Assembly (NCBI RefSeq): GCF_032884065.1
Contig: NC_088867.1
Coordinates: forward strand, 23,008,281-23,072,280
DNA: 64,000 bases
Reading direction: 5' to 3'
Source: Artemia franciscana
Lineage: Eukaryota > Arthropoda > Branchiopoda > Anostraca > Artemiidae
Each line of letters begins with the position of its first letter. The stretch's first letter is position 1. Under the pieces are notes generated by a model that did no database searches, was not told where the DNA came from, and saw only the letters and a list, made by a program, of their open reading frames with translations. Positions 19,617 through 31,029 of the stretch are shown here, one piece after another. The position numbers and the translations under genes are program-made.

Positions 19617-20339
19617 CTCACATATATCAAGGGGGAGTGGGTTGTAATTCTTGAAAAAATTAAGTTTTCTGTTTAATTTAGTATAACTTGCGAATGGAGA
19701 AACGGATCCGAATGAAAGCTAGACCAAAGATGCCTAGGATCAAGGCTCATATCAGATTGTGGTATCACAAACCCTATCTCAAAGAGGGAGTGGGGGTCTC
19801 TTGTTTAAACCAATTTGAGTTTTCCTTTGATTTAGTAAGGCCTATAACTTATGAATGGAGTGACAAATCTGAAGTCAGATTTGTCTGAATACCTGAATTT
19901 GCCGGAATGAATTTGACAAAATACCCTGCATTGGATCCAGCTAGAATTCCACAGACTTCTTTATTGCAGACAACATTAATATGGGTAAGGATTCATAGCT
20001 TCAGTATTCTTACCAATAATATGGTCCTTAAGATGATGAAATGGTAGAAATCTAGATAAGTTGACAAGATACAAAACTTAAACCCTAATGTCAGGAACAT
20101 AAGCCCAAATGGTCTACATTATGCAACATTTAGCACAAAAACAAAGGATGTTAGCTCACTGTCGACCAATGAACTGTGAAATAATTTAAATTTTTATTAT
20201 ATAAATTTTAAACAAAATTAAACCAAGTGATTATCATACTATATTTTTTTTCATCATAAACAAATACCTTATTTCACATCCAAAAATAGGACATGGAGTT
20301 ATATCTAAGTTTACTCTAAATTCAAAGGCGATGTTTTCT
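19617..20339. other. unassigned sequence
   Basis: No gene recognised. Two loosely similar ~40-base stretches (TATAACTTGCGAATGGAG at about 19682 and TATAACTTATGAATGGAG at about 19844) suggest an old internal duplication. Confidence 0.3.
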
Positions 20340-20557
20340 TGTACATTGAAAAAGCACACGCACAAAATATTTTTGTGTCAAAGGTAAAGTATTTGAAAAG
20401 CAAGTACATTATCAGTATCTTAAGTAATAAGTATTTTGTAATCTTACTTAAGTATCAAGTAATAAGTACACCCCAGAGTTTTTACTTAAATACAAGTACA
20501 TGTAATGGAAAATTTTATTAAATAGTACTTCAAGTAAGTGACAGCACTGCTGGACAA
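20340..20557 (-). mobile_element. possible hAT-like MITE end
   Basis: Bases 20385-20545 are crowded with AAGTA/TACTT subterminal motifs. On the minus strand the element end would read CAGTGCTGTCACTTACTTGA, resembling hAT-type terminal inverted repeats (CAGxGxTG) with subterminal TACTT repeats. I did not find the matching other end or an 8-bp duplication, so it may be a truncated copy. Confidence 0.35.
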
Positions 20558-20597
20558 TGTCTCCTGAAATTGAAACGCGGTAGCTGATCTACATTCA

Positions 20598-21714
20598 TTA
20601 ACCAAAGAAAGGGGGATAAATCCCACCCTGAGGACAGGATTTTTCTACAAACGTGTTGAAAAAATCAGAATTATTACCATACATAACACACCTATCGCTC
20701 AAATAACTTTTGATAATCTTAATCAACGATAAATCGTAACCCTTTTCAACCAATTTATACAAAATTCCAGGATGCCACACCTTATCAAAGCACCTTTAAT
20801 ATAAAAAAAAAATTTAATGAGTATACCAGTTGATCTAAAGCAGCTATTGTTGATTTAATTTTAACAAATCCAAACTGTTCATTTGATACCCATTCACGCT
20901 CAAGGTTTGTCTCAAAAACTCTCAAAAAAATTTTCAAAGGTGTGACAAAAGACTAATAGGCCTATACGATGAAGATATACCATAGTTTGATTTTACTCGT
21001 TTTAAAAGAACGATTACATTCGCCTCTTTCCACTCTCTCGGAAAATACTTCAATGACAAAAATGGATATAGATTTTTAAAAGCGTTAGAGATAGTACTTT
21101 GAAATTTTTCTGTATGACTGAACTTACTATTCCACCCGGACCAAGAGACTTTACTATGTCCTCTAGTAGATCTAGTGCAATAGATTCAGCGGCTTCTTCA
21201 CAGAAGTTTAATTTTTCTTTCACTTTATTTTTTATATTTTTATGGTAAAAACTCACCTAAATCATTAGTCGGAAACCACTTCTTTAACAGTACTTTGCCA
21301 GCTTCTGCATACAAAGAGGTCTGAGACCCGTCACTTTTGTATATGAATAAGTAATACAGGGGAAGGTTTTGAGCCACAGACCTTATGGATAGTATTCCAA
21401 AGGTCTACACTCGCCTGTTCGGCACAAAATCGTTTCCAATCATTAAATTTAGCTTTTTTTGTTTGCGTTCCTATAATGTCTTTTTTTGCATCTAATATTT
21501 TCACTTCTAATTCTAGACATTTAAATTTTTTGTAAGCTCTATCTGCTCTACGAAAGTTTCTACGGAGTTGGGTTAGGTCATAATTCCACCATCGTTTATA
21601 ATTAGGTAATTTACAATACCTCTTCCTGGGGTTTGAACTTTCAGTGCATTTTTGGATTAAATTTGTCAGGTTGGAAACTATAACATCCATGTCTTGCCGT
21701 GAACAAACGGACAA
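20598..21714 (-). pseudogene. second non-LTR retrotransposon: RT fragments
   Basis: Minus-strand fragments of an ORF2. 21331-21714 is the region between endonuclease and RT (YKRWWNYDLTQLRRNFRRAD, then FKCLELEVK and FCAEQASVDLWNTIHKVCG). The following degraded stretch has NEQFGF (fingers). 20598-20780 has VWHPGILYKLVEKGYDLSLI after motif A, and SCPQGG (motif B). The YADD part is absent because the element is cut at about 20595. Several frame changes make it dead. The order and strand agree with the ORF1 at 22409-23280. Confidence 0.65.
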
Positions 21715-22408
21715 ACTATAAATAATATCTATATCATGTGATAATACTCTGCTAGAAATATTCCAATCAGTCTTTTTATAATTATAGCGAACAGGGCCTG
21801 AGGTTTGTTGAAGCTCAGTTTTTTCCGAAATTGAGTGAGAATGTGATATAACTGTGATCGGATAGTGAGGGGTAGTCTAATACACTCCAGTCATACAATT
21901 TCGGCAATAGCTGAGATTTTTCATTTCAATTTTTGAAATGACTGGTACTACCCGTACGTCTATATGTAGCAACAGAAGGATTATATATCACGACCAAAAT
22001 ATTACGAACTAAAAATTGTTCCATATCTCTACCCCTTTTACTGGCATTGTTAACGTCCGACCACAAGGGGCTGGCCTTTAGCACCAATTACTAAAGATGA
22101 ACGGCTCTTCAACTTGTCAATTGATGAAACGCTGTCACAGGGGTAGGTTCGCAAGAACTTCAAACGGACTGTTGTCGAGGGAATGTTAGTCATGAGAATA
22201 GTATATGGGGTTTTAAGCAGTGGGACATTTTTTTTATATCATAGGATACATGGCCATCCGCTTTCAAACCTTTCACGTGACAAGAATGGCAGCATGGACG
22301 AGTTGAATCACATGTTCCGTATTCTTGGTTCTCCATGTAACAGGATCAGATAGTAGTTTCTTTACATTCGGCACTTTTCTGTCCATATAAGCACCACTTA
22401 CCACATCT
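21715..22408 (-). other. degraded middle of the second non-LTR element
   Basis: It lies between recognisable ORF1 and RT parts of the same element, where an endonuclease domain would be expected, but I cannot make out its motifs. Confidence 0.3.
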
Positions 22409-23280
22409 CTACACATATATATAATGAGTACAATCATTTATCATAAAACCAGCTTTGACACCTCTTTCATTTTTTATTTGATTCCTTATCTTCAAGGAAC
22501 CTTCTAGCACAACTTCGGACGAGTCTTCACTTTTTCGAAGCAATGTACTCAATGTGTGTAATAGAGAACCCTTATTCTCTACAAACAATTGCATACCACG
22601 CAACTTTACCTCTTATCCCGCTGATTTCACTGCCTCAAGGGTAAATTTCATTTTCTTTCTCGCAAGGAATTCTCGTGTTGTGTATACAGGCGTAATCCAA
22701 ATTTTTGCGTGTTTAAAATGTTAACCTGACTTCAGAAAAAGATCATGGCAAAAAGCGCTCGTAAATTTAACAAAAATGGGGTGGGGGTTTTGATTTCACT
22801 TAATACGGTAGACATTTTTATGTCGCTAAGATATATCGAGGCATTCGGTATAAACTGGTTAGAAGTGGCAACTACATCTTCAAGTAATGTCTGTGCTCGT
22901 CTTGACGGATCATGGTTACACAAAATTACATTTGTTCGTTTCGAATCAGCTTCCACATTACTCATTTTAAGTCGCAACTTCTCCAGTTCAGTTCTTAGAG
23001 AATCCACTTCTCGCTGCGTATTTATATTTTCTGCCTTAACTTCAGCAATCACTCCCTCCAACTTATTTGATAACTGGGCTCGTCCCCCATTTATTCCCGC
23101 TTTTTTTGATGAAATTGGGTCTATGTTTGCTAACTGACCGTTCATTAGGGTGAGCATTGCCATTATTCGAGATTCTTCATCATTAGAGATATAGCTATCC
23201 CCTGAATTCTGGTCTTGTATAAACATTCCTTGGAATGTAACGAACAAATTAAAAGCTCTACTTTTCACAGGTCTTGCCAA
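22409..23280 (-). pseudogene. second non-LTR retrotransposon: ORF1
   Basis: 182-codon open part (22732-23280) with a coiled coil (VIAEVKAENINTQREVDSLR, then TELEKLRLKMSNVEADSKR) followed by an RRM-like start (TNVILCNHD, LLEDVV). The frame breaks near 22735 and resumes through KIWITPVYTTREFLARKK-like sequence to the C-terminal part (22409-22603). The layout coiled coil, RRM, C-terminal domain is that of L1/CR1-type ORF1 RNA-binding proteins. Confidence 0.55.
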
Positions 23281-23682
23281 TACGGATACAATTTTGTGCC
23301 ATTATAATCCTTATTATTGCCAAACTAGCATACTGCTCTTTGATTTTATATGACATGGTCTTTTTTTAATAATGGAGAAAGTTTAATTTATGTAGCGGAC
23401 AAAAACTACAGTCAATTCTATTTATTCACCGACGTCAGATATTCCACTTGGTTACAGATACTTGATGAATATTTTAATATTTATGATACTATTAATATTT
23501 GTATACTATTCATTCCTAAAGATACGCAGACAAAGTTCAAATTCAATTCTAATTCTAAGCGAATTACTAGCTTAAACATGACTAAAACTTGCCACTAAAG
23601 AAAGACAAACGATAAATACTGACACCGTCTAGAATTTATTTTAAATTAGGTGTTTAATTTAAATTATTTTTAAATTAGTTAA
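23281..23682. other. intron block fragment
   Basis: From about 23470 it matches the X-U intron block (TACTATTCATTCCTAAAGAT and following). The earlier part is unassigned and non-coding. Confidence 0.5.
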
Positions 23683-24030
23683 TCGAAGATGTCTTATTTT
23701 GGCATTAGGTGTAATGTATTTTCTTGGTTTCAGTCTTATTTGAATGATAGGTTATTTCCTGTCGATCCATTTCTCCGTTCACCCTAACAAGTGAATTTTG
23801 GTGTCCCTCAAGGATCAGTTTTAGGGCCAGTGCTATTTTTTAACAATGCAAATGTTCTTTTTATGTAGTAAAAAAGCAGAGACTTATTAATTGTTGTAGA
23901 TTTTTTCATCCTAAGCCATCATTTGCCCATAGTACCAACTATAGTTCACTGTCTTCTGATGTCATTGTTTGTTGTGCTGATGACAGCACACTTGGCACTT
24001 CAAAAATTATTAATCAGAGCTTCGATAGAA
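23683..24030 (+). pseudogene. non-LTR reverse transcriptase fragment, copy 5
   Basis: Begins after the motif A region: EDVLFWH-type start, SYLNDRLFPVD, GVPQGSVLGPVLF (motif B), then VCCADDSTLGTS (motif C, ADD intact) near 23970-24000. The 5' part seen at 2350 is missing. A stop lies at 23867. Confidence 0.65.
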
Positions 24031-24129
24031 TTTGTAAGATTTCCAAATCACAAATACTCATCATAAACTATAAATCCACTACAAAAATACAAAGCGAGTA
24101 TTTCTATCTATTCTATCTATATAACTATT

Positions 24130-24905
24130 TCTCATACATGTATTTCACGTAGAAACTTTATACCTCTTAAGCTTTACTTTTTCTTCGTTATCAATTAAGC
24201 ATAATACAGGTGGGACCTCTGGGGGGATCCAAGAACTAAGTCTCTTTGCTCTAGATTCTTTTTGTTTAATTCTAAGGGAACTGCGAATGTCATGAACTCC
24301 TTTTGTCACATCATCTGTCACAGAGATATAAGGGGATCCACGTCCAGCTCCTCTTTCGAACCGGTTTTCATGTAACTTCTTGTTTCCCTGAAGCATACAG
24401 AATTTGTCCTTATCATCCTTAAGCTGGATTTTGATAAATCTATCCGTAAACTCAAGTAGCTCAAACCGGATATTAAATCCAAGGTGGGAAAGTAAAGTAT
24501 CAACAAGGTCTTTAGCCCTTGATTCAGATTCACTTTTAATGTTCCATATAATAACATTCCTTCTTCTATCATGTTTTCTAACACAAGAACTCTAGAAGCT
24601 AATTCGCCCAAACCACGCTCCTTTTCAATTTGGTTTCGTAATGCGGATATTTCCTGCTTGATACTAGATAATTCATTTTCTGTGGCCGTTCTTGCTAATT
24701 CTAGATCTTCCAGGCGAGATTTTAGGGACTCTATACCAGATTTAATGTCAACAATTTCCAATTTTATTTCTTAGACATTATTTTTAGTTTCTTCGACTAT
24801 TTCAAGGATTTTATCTAACTTTGAGATAGTATTATTCGACTCCGAGGATCCTCTAGAATTCTGTAAATAACTTTTCTTGATCGCTTCCCGCTTTTTTTAA
24901 CCATT
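24130..24905 (-). pseudogene. non-LTR ORF1 fragment, copy 5, fullest version
   Basis: Coil (LSSIKQEISALRNQIEKERG), junction VLENMIEEGM, then an RRM-like domain that keeps the segment GFNIRFELLEFTDRFIKIQL deleted from copies 2 and 3, then SLRIKQKESRAKRLSSWIPP. Frames change near 24560 and 24400. This copy branched off before the shared deletion in copies 2 and 3. Confidence 0.65.
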
Positions 24906-25128
24906 ATATTCAATAATGTTTATAATTTTTTAAAAATAGATAAACGAACGCCCAAGATAATTCACATCCAATTTTGTAAAGCGCTTGCAAAATGATGCTA
25001 TTACTCCGAATTCTTTGAAAAAATGTCAAAGAATTTACTTGTCAGAGTTAATCCGGCTTAAAATTTATAGTGCTAATGCAGATGTTCACTGAATGAATGT
25101 TAGTTCAGAACTGTCGAAACAACTTCTT

Positions 25129-25263
25129 TTATACATCCTCTTCCGGGGGACAAAACTATTCCACCAAACGTCTCCAAGAATTTTTCTGTGTTTCATAACG
25201 GACTTGACGTGGTATGGCGGGTATAGTACAGTCGACAAGCCACACTATAAGGGCCACAACACT
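25129..25263 (-). pseudogene. probable anoctamin-like exon Z, copy 3, internal stop
   Basis: 135 bp aligned with the other Z copies. It reads VALIVWLVDCTIPAIPRQ, the version closest to the anoctamin LVDxxIPDIP motif. TAG replaces Trp in EWF. The acceptor is weaker here (TTTTCCTTCAG). Confidence 0.5.
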
Positions 25264-25499
25264 CTGAAGGAAAAAAGACAACATAGGACTCTATTGATTA
25301 CGACAAAGGTGACCATCACCCTTTAATCCCTCTTTAAAGTTAGAGTTTAATATTCGTTTAAGGATTATTTAATCATTCCTGGAGGGTAATCTCTTCTAAA
25401 AAGTTTATCACTTTAAATGTATTAACTGATAAATGTATTATCACTTAGAATGTATTTATAGGGAGGGGGTGGGGGGGGGGAGGTTTTTTGAAATAGCAA

Positions 25500-25739
25500 A
25501 CTAAATTTGTGGGTCGTCCTGTTTACCAGAGATAGACCCATAGATGCTCTCTGACGAATATTCCAGAACCAAATGCTAGCCAACACAACCCCAGCCTCAA
25601 TAAGGTTGACCTCGTCAGAGCAGAAAATCAGACGAACAATTGGTAGCTCTTTCCTGATGTCTTGGGTATCGCTCGAGGCAAATGTGGGATAAGTGTGTAA
25701 GGTACGGCAACACGAATTAAACTGCCATAGAGAGTTCAA
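25500..25739 (-). CDS. unrecognised open segment F, copy 2
   Basis: Open over ~80 codons: SLWQFNSCCRTLHTYPTF, RKELPIVRLIFCSDEVNL, IEAGVVLASIWFWNIRQRAS, then LSLV followed by a donor-like GTAAAC. The frame is conserved with 7990-8230. It contains a short hydrophobic run. It lies between Y (26933) and Z (25129) on their strand. The family is not recognised. Confidence 0.35.
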
Positions 25740-25958
25740 AAGTACCCGACAGAGTTAGAAACATCCAAAACAAGCTCACGGTGAATTTTAAATAATACGA
25801 ATTAAGAATTTGAATCATAATTGAAAACTAATAGCAAAAATAAAAAAAGCAAAGCAAAAGAACAGGAGAAAAATAAATAAGGAGATCAAAACCAATACTT
25901 TTTCCTTTAACTTTGTTTGCGAAACAGGACCACTTATTGTCAACCCATTAAAAACGAA

Positions 25959-26165
25959 CTAAAACGTACAAATAAATTGAAGGGAACCATATCTTTCGCC
26001 TACTTTCACCGGAGTTATTACTGTGAGTTTTAGAATTTTTCTGGATACTGCCTTTATGAGTTGGCCATTTAATTTGTCATTCTTTGCTGGAAACAATTGA
26101 TTTTCCTCACTTAACTGTTTATCCAAGCTTCCAAGTCTTGTCAATTTCAAAGAATTGTTTCTCAA
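25959..26165 (-). CDS. unrecognised open segment E, copy 2
   Basis: Open segment SLKLTRLGSLDKQLSEENQL, FPAKNDKLNGQLIKAVSR, KLTVITPVKVGERYG. The copy at 8455 has one stop in the same frame. Hydrophilic; the family is not recognised. Confidence 0.35.
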   Translation of the reverse strand: MRNNSLKLTRLGSLDKQLSEENQLFPAKNDKLNGQLIKAVSRKILKLTVITPVKVGERYGSLQFICTF

Positions 26166-26374
26166 TTAAATTTAGTCTTGTGTTTGGTGTGTTTTTCCTG
26201 TATTTCACTCTAACTTTCGGTAACAGTTGTTTCTATTGCTTATAAGATTGAACTTACCGCTTCATTTATTAACTTATAATATCTATGTCGTACAGTTTAG
26301 CTTGTGATGGTAATTTTAAAGGAAATGCTTATTTTATTTTACGGGAAACTGATACTTTTGATCAAAAGTATTTT

Positions 26375-26932
26375 GCTGTAAAACTTAACAGAAATAAACG
26401 AAACCAAACAAATTTGGTTCAATGAAGCTATGAAATGGAACGGCATATTTTCAATGACCGTCAACTCAAATCAAATTTTACTTAATTAATAATTTTGAAT
26501 TATTGTTAGTTTAAAGATTCATCTATTTATATTTATTCTACTATAAATTTACTACGTTTTTGGTTGACGGGGTCAATCATTGACATTTTCTTCATTTTAA
26601 TTTTCACAGTAATTTCTGTGTGTTTTTAAGCTTTGATTTATTGTATTACTTTATTCCTCCTCGCTTTGAGTTTTGATATTGCTTTACTTTTTTGCGAAAA
26701 AATTATTTTTTGGACAACCCGTTTTTTTCAATTAATACAAAATAAGAAGAGAAGAACATGAAAAATTATCAAATATTATTATCAAATCAAATGGTTATTG
26801 CCTGCTTCACGAAAACTGGATATTTTTAATGTTATTCCCTACTAATTTCTTCGGACAATCTATTGGAAGTGAAACCATGCAACGATTTCAGCAAGTAAAA
26901 CATGATTTCAAGAGGGACTAAATGTGGCTTAC
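26375..26932. repeat. intron block downstream of exon Y (copy 4)
   Basis: Diverged copy of the 3589-4251 block with a deletion around 26765-26800. Non-coding. Confidence 0.65.
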
Positions 26933-27021
26933 ATTAGTTCTGATTGAAACCTGTCCAATCAGGTCCATTACATCACGTAAAACACCAATGCCCTTCACAG
27001 TGTGTTCAACTGGTCTCTGAT

Positions 27022-28667
27022 CAAACAGTTCGTGGTAACGAACTGTAGTAAGGAGCGACCCGGCTCAATAGTAACCAAAACTCTAATAAATGGAATTTTG
27101 ATACCAATAGCTACATCAAAAGAATCGCATTTTACTGCTGATTTTAAATATATAAGTTTCATCAAGTTTAGTCTTACCCATCAAAGCTACGAGCCTGAGA
27201 AAATTTGCGTTATTTTAGAAAATAGGAGGAAACGCCCCCTAGAAGTCATAGAATCTTAATGAAAATCACACCATCAGATTCAGCGTATCACAGAACCCTA
27301 CTGTAGAAGTTTCAAGCTCATATCTACAAAAATTTGGAATTTTGTTTTTTTTGCCAGAAGACAGATCACGGATACGTGTTTTTTTTCTTAACGGCTCATT
27401 CTAACGGAAATGAAAAGTTCTAGTGCCCTTTTTAAGTGACCAAAAAATTGGAGGGGACCTAGGCCCCCTCCCACGCTAATTATTTTGCCGAAGTCAACGG
27501 ATCAAAATTCTGAGATAGCCATTTTATTCAGCGTAGTCGAAAAACCTTATAACTATGTCTTCGGGGACGACTTACTCCCCCACAGTCCCCGTGGGAGGGG
27601 CAACAAGTTACAAACTTTGACCAGTGCTTACATATAGTAATGGTTATTGGGAAGTGTACAGGCGTTTTCAGGAGGATTTTTTTTAGGTTTGGGGGAGGGG
27701 TTGAGAAGAGTGGGATATGCTGGGGGAACATTACCATCGAGAATTTGTCATGGGGGAAGAAAATTTCCATGAAGGGAGCGCAGGATTTACTAGCATTATT
27801 TAAAAAAACAATGAAAAAATAAATATGGAAAAGTTTTTTCAGCTGGAAGTAAGGAACAGCATTAAAACTTAAAACAAACAGAAATTATTACCCATATGAG
27901 GGGCTCACCTCCTCTTAATACCTCGCTCTTTACGCTAGTGTATTTTTAGTAATTTCAACTATTTATTCTACGGCTTTTGTGATTCAGGGGTCATTCTTAA
28001 TGAATTGGGACAAAATTTAAGCTTTAATGTAAAGAGCGAGGTACTGACGAGGGGGTGAACCCCCTCATATATGTAATAAAAATATGAGAATACAAAAGTT
28101 CTTTACGTAAGCTAATTTATAAGTTACGTAAATCTTTTACTAATAAAAAGATTCGTAAAAAATTAAAAGTTCTAGTTGCCTTTTTAATTAACCACAAAAT
28201 CGGAGGGCAACTAGGCTTCCTCCTCCACTCTTTTTTTCTCTAAGTCATTCGATCAAAATTGTGAGAAAGCCATTTAGCCAAAAAAAAATTAATTCAAATT
28301 TCGTTTTAATTATTCCTCTGCGGAGAGCCAAAATTAAAACATGCATTGATTCAAAAACGTTCAGAAATTAAATATAAAAAACAAGTTTTTTTAACTGAAA
28401 GTAAGGAGCGACATTAAAACTTAAAACGAACAGAAATTACTTCGTATATGAAAGAGGCTGCTTCCTCATCAACGCCCCGCTCTTTACGCTAAAGTTTTTT
28501 TACTGTTTTAAAAAGAAGAATTGAGAGAAAGAGTCAAACTTTAGCGTAAAGAGCGGGGTGTTGATGAGGAAGCAGCCTCTTTCATATACGAAGTAATTTC
28601 TGTTCGTTTTAAGTTTTAATGTCGCTCCTTACTTTCAGTTAAAAAGACTTGTTTTTTTTTATTTAAT
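27022..28667. mobile_element. 1.65-kb foldback-rich element inserted in exon Y
   Basis: The left end carries a perfect hairpin, CAGTTCGT GGTA ACGAACTG (27026-27045). The middle (27580-28230) recurs at 63336-64000. 27900-28060 contains a loose inverted repeat (CCTCGCTCTTTAC and GTAAAGAGCGAGG). The right part is the large hairpin at 28381-28654. No ORF longer than a shadow is present. The class is unclear: a composite non-autonomous element, perhaps MITE-like. Any target duplication is at most 2-3 bp (AT/AAT). Confidence 0.65.
28381..28654. repeat. 117-bp arm inverted repeat (foldback/MITE)
   Basis: Arms 28381-28497 and 28537-28654 are reverse complements with about two mismatches and a 39-base loop. 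Arm sequence runs from ACAAGTTTTTTTAACTGAAA to CGCTCTTTACGCTAAAGTTT. Fragments of the arm occur at 2235, 6300, 14715, 19410 and 63585. The near-perfect arms suggest this is a young copy. Confidence 0.85.
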
Positions 28668-28720
28668 AATGTTTCAAGGATTTCTTCGCCTCCAATCTAA
28701 TGTCAATGACACTGGAGAGC

Positions 28721-28976
28721 TTTAAGAAGATCTTTTTGAAGAGCTTTTTTGAAGAAAATGAAAACACAAAATGCACTTGTAAGCACACACTTTTTACTAG
28801 TGCATCAAATATTATTTTGTTTTTTCCCTTAAATTTGTGATTGCCTGCTTCACAAAAACCGGATATTTTTAACCTTGTTTCCTTCTAATCATCTTTGGAA
28901 AATCTAATGGAAGCGAAGCCATGCAACAAATTAAGCAAGTAAAACCTGATTTAAAGAGGGACTAAATGTGGCTTAC
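28721..28976. repeat. intron block downstream of exon Y (copy 5, partial)
   Basis: From about 28745 it repeats the 3' half of the intron block (GAAAACACAAAATGCACTTG onward), ending at the next Y donor. Non-coding. Confidence 0.65.
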
Positions 28977-29183
28977 GTTAGTTCTGATTGAAACCTTTCC
29001 AATCAAGTCCATTACATCGCGTAAAACACCAATGCCATTCACAGCGTGTGCAACTGGTCTCTGATAATGTTTCAAGAATTTCTTCGCCTCCAATCTAATG
29101 TTAATGACATTGGAGATGAAAAAAAATCAAGGGAGCCAATGGAACGTCTGTCAAAAAAATGGTACAAAACCCAAACTTTAAAA
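28977..29183 (-). pseudogene. anoctamin-like exon Y, copy 5, frameshifted
   Basis: Acceptor and GTAAGC donor are present, but an A8 run at about 29121 adds one base (207 bp against 206), shifting the frame within the first transmembrane motif. Confidence 0.75.
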
Positions 29184-30931
29184 CTAAAAGAAACAAAAAC
29201 TGAAGACTTTTCTTTATTATGCACAACAAAACACAAGTGTCCAAGCATTTGCTTACAAGATTAGTCTGACAGAAAATATTTTACGATGCTGATCACTTTA
29301 ATGTTGCCAGAAAAATTCCGAGTTTAGGAAGAAGAAAAAAAGAATAATAATATAAAAACACTCGATTGATCGATTTTATCTTTAGTTTTTTCTTTTTTAA
29401 GAGGCCTTAGTGTATCTCAATATGAGCGTTGTTTCCAAAATAAAGGCTCTAGATTATATTCAGCTGAAGGGTACTTGCCCTGCACATGACTCACCAGGAT
29501 TCTCAAGCCCTCCTCCCCCTCCCAGTGAGACATGGGCGCCATGATGGGAATCACGGTTGCAAACTAAAAGAAACATCGATCTACAATTCTTGACATATAT
29601 AATTTTCGCCCTCCCTTTTCTTGGCATCTATTGGGGTAGTAATATCACAATCACCTTTATTTCTGATTGGATTACACAACCAAACATAGCCCAAAAGACT
29701 CCAAGCAGACGATTATTGCAGCAATATTACATTTCAAATGATACGGATGAGCGAGGGCCTTTTCCATTCTGACGTGTTCAGTTGGGTTCCTCTCGCTATC
29801 AAGAGAGGGGGCGGATAGAAAGAAAGGACAGCTGATGTTTTTAGATGGATGATACGCTGTAAAATAAAGAAGAAACTATCGAAAAGAGGTATTACGTTTT
29901 AATTTTGCTAATTTCAGCTTTTATTGAATTTTTTCTTTTATTTTCGGTTTTTCGTTGGTTTTATTTAAATTTTTTTTCAAATTGAGCCTCCACGTTGTTG
30001 TTAAAATGAAAACCTTTATCAAACGAAAACATCAAAATGGAGGATGATAGAAGGGCTCCCATTTTAATGCCCTTCTATTCAACTGGTAGGGTAAAATTTA
30101 TTTTCCAAAACATAGGGGGGGGGGTATTTTTTTCCATTTCCTAAATGAAATACCACAAAGGTATTTTCAAAATCTAGGGGGATGCGGACCCATGATTCTG
30201 CACTCATTTATTTGTCCAAAAATACATATTAGTTTGAATATAAAATAACATTACTTTTCTAAGAGTTTTCTGTTTCTAAGAGTTTACTTTTCTAAGAGTT
30301 TACTTTTCTAAGAGTTTCATTTTCTAAGAGCTGCAAATTGGGCTATGTTCGCTGGCTCTACAATCAGCCAATCAAGATACAGGATAGAGGTATTCAATCC
30401 ACTCCAATTTTTGGCAGCGGTCTATTTTAATATTTTATAAATTATTTGATGATCTCATCGCTATCTGTAAGTATCCCACACGCAGAAGCACTTTTTATCT
30501 ATTTGAGCTTTTGAGAATTCTTGTTGTTGGTTTGTTTCTTGTGATAAAGGATACAAATAAAATGCTACCGCACTGTCTACTTTTATTAAAATTGGTTTAA
30601 AAAATCAATTTTCTTTAAAGGCCAATCAGTCTGATCCTCATGTATTTTAAATATTTTACTGTATATGCATACTATTGATTCCTAAAGATACGCAGACAAA
30701 TTCAAAATTCAAGTCTAATTCTAAGCGAATTACTAGCTTAAAAATGATTAAAACTTTCCACTAAAGAATGAAAAACAATAAATACTGACACCGTCTAGAT
30801 TTTTTTTTAAAATCTCTTCTTAGTTTGTTTAGTAGGATTTACAGTCAAAAATCTTACGCATAAAAACTGAGTGGAAAAGCCACCAAATACTTGATTGATT
30901 GCATAGATTTTACATAATGCAATAATTTTTT
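29184..30931. other. intron-like sequence of the array, no exon intact
   Basis: 29200-29990 matches 12270-13110 (including relics of W and the basic tail of V). 30060-30850 matches the X-U intron block with a G10 tract at 30115. Segment U is missing between them. At 30251-30331 the unit TTTTCTAAGAGTTTAC is repeated about four times. Nothing else is seen. Confidence 0.55.
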
Positions 30932-31029
30932 TGCCTCTAATCTAATGTCAATGAAATTGGAGATGAAACAAGTCAAGGGAGTGAAAGGAATAGTTGTCAC
31001 AAAAAGGGTACAAAACCCACATGGTAAAA
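30932..31029 (-). pseudogene. anoctamin-like exon Y, copy 6, truncated
   Basis: It reads CGFCTLFVTTIPFTPLTCFI, then NFIDIRLEAKKLL, and then runs into unrelated sequence at 30932. The acceptor AG is lost (TG). Confidence 0.7.

Larger units (their letters stand above)
26933..28720 (-). pseudogene. anoctamin-like exon Y, copy 4, split by an insertion
   Basis: The donor side of the exon is at 26933-27021 (QRPVEHTVKGIGVLRDVMD-type reading, donor AAT|GTAAGC). The exon resumes at 28668-28720 with the bases coding NVIDIRLEAKKSL. The intervening 27022-28667 is an insertion. The 5' part of the exon and its acceptor are also missing after 28720. Other copies give the uninterrupted sequence (CTCTGATAACGTTTCAAGAA), which fixes the breakpoint. 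Confidence 0.75.
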
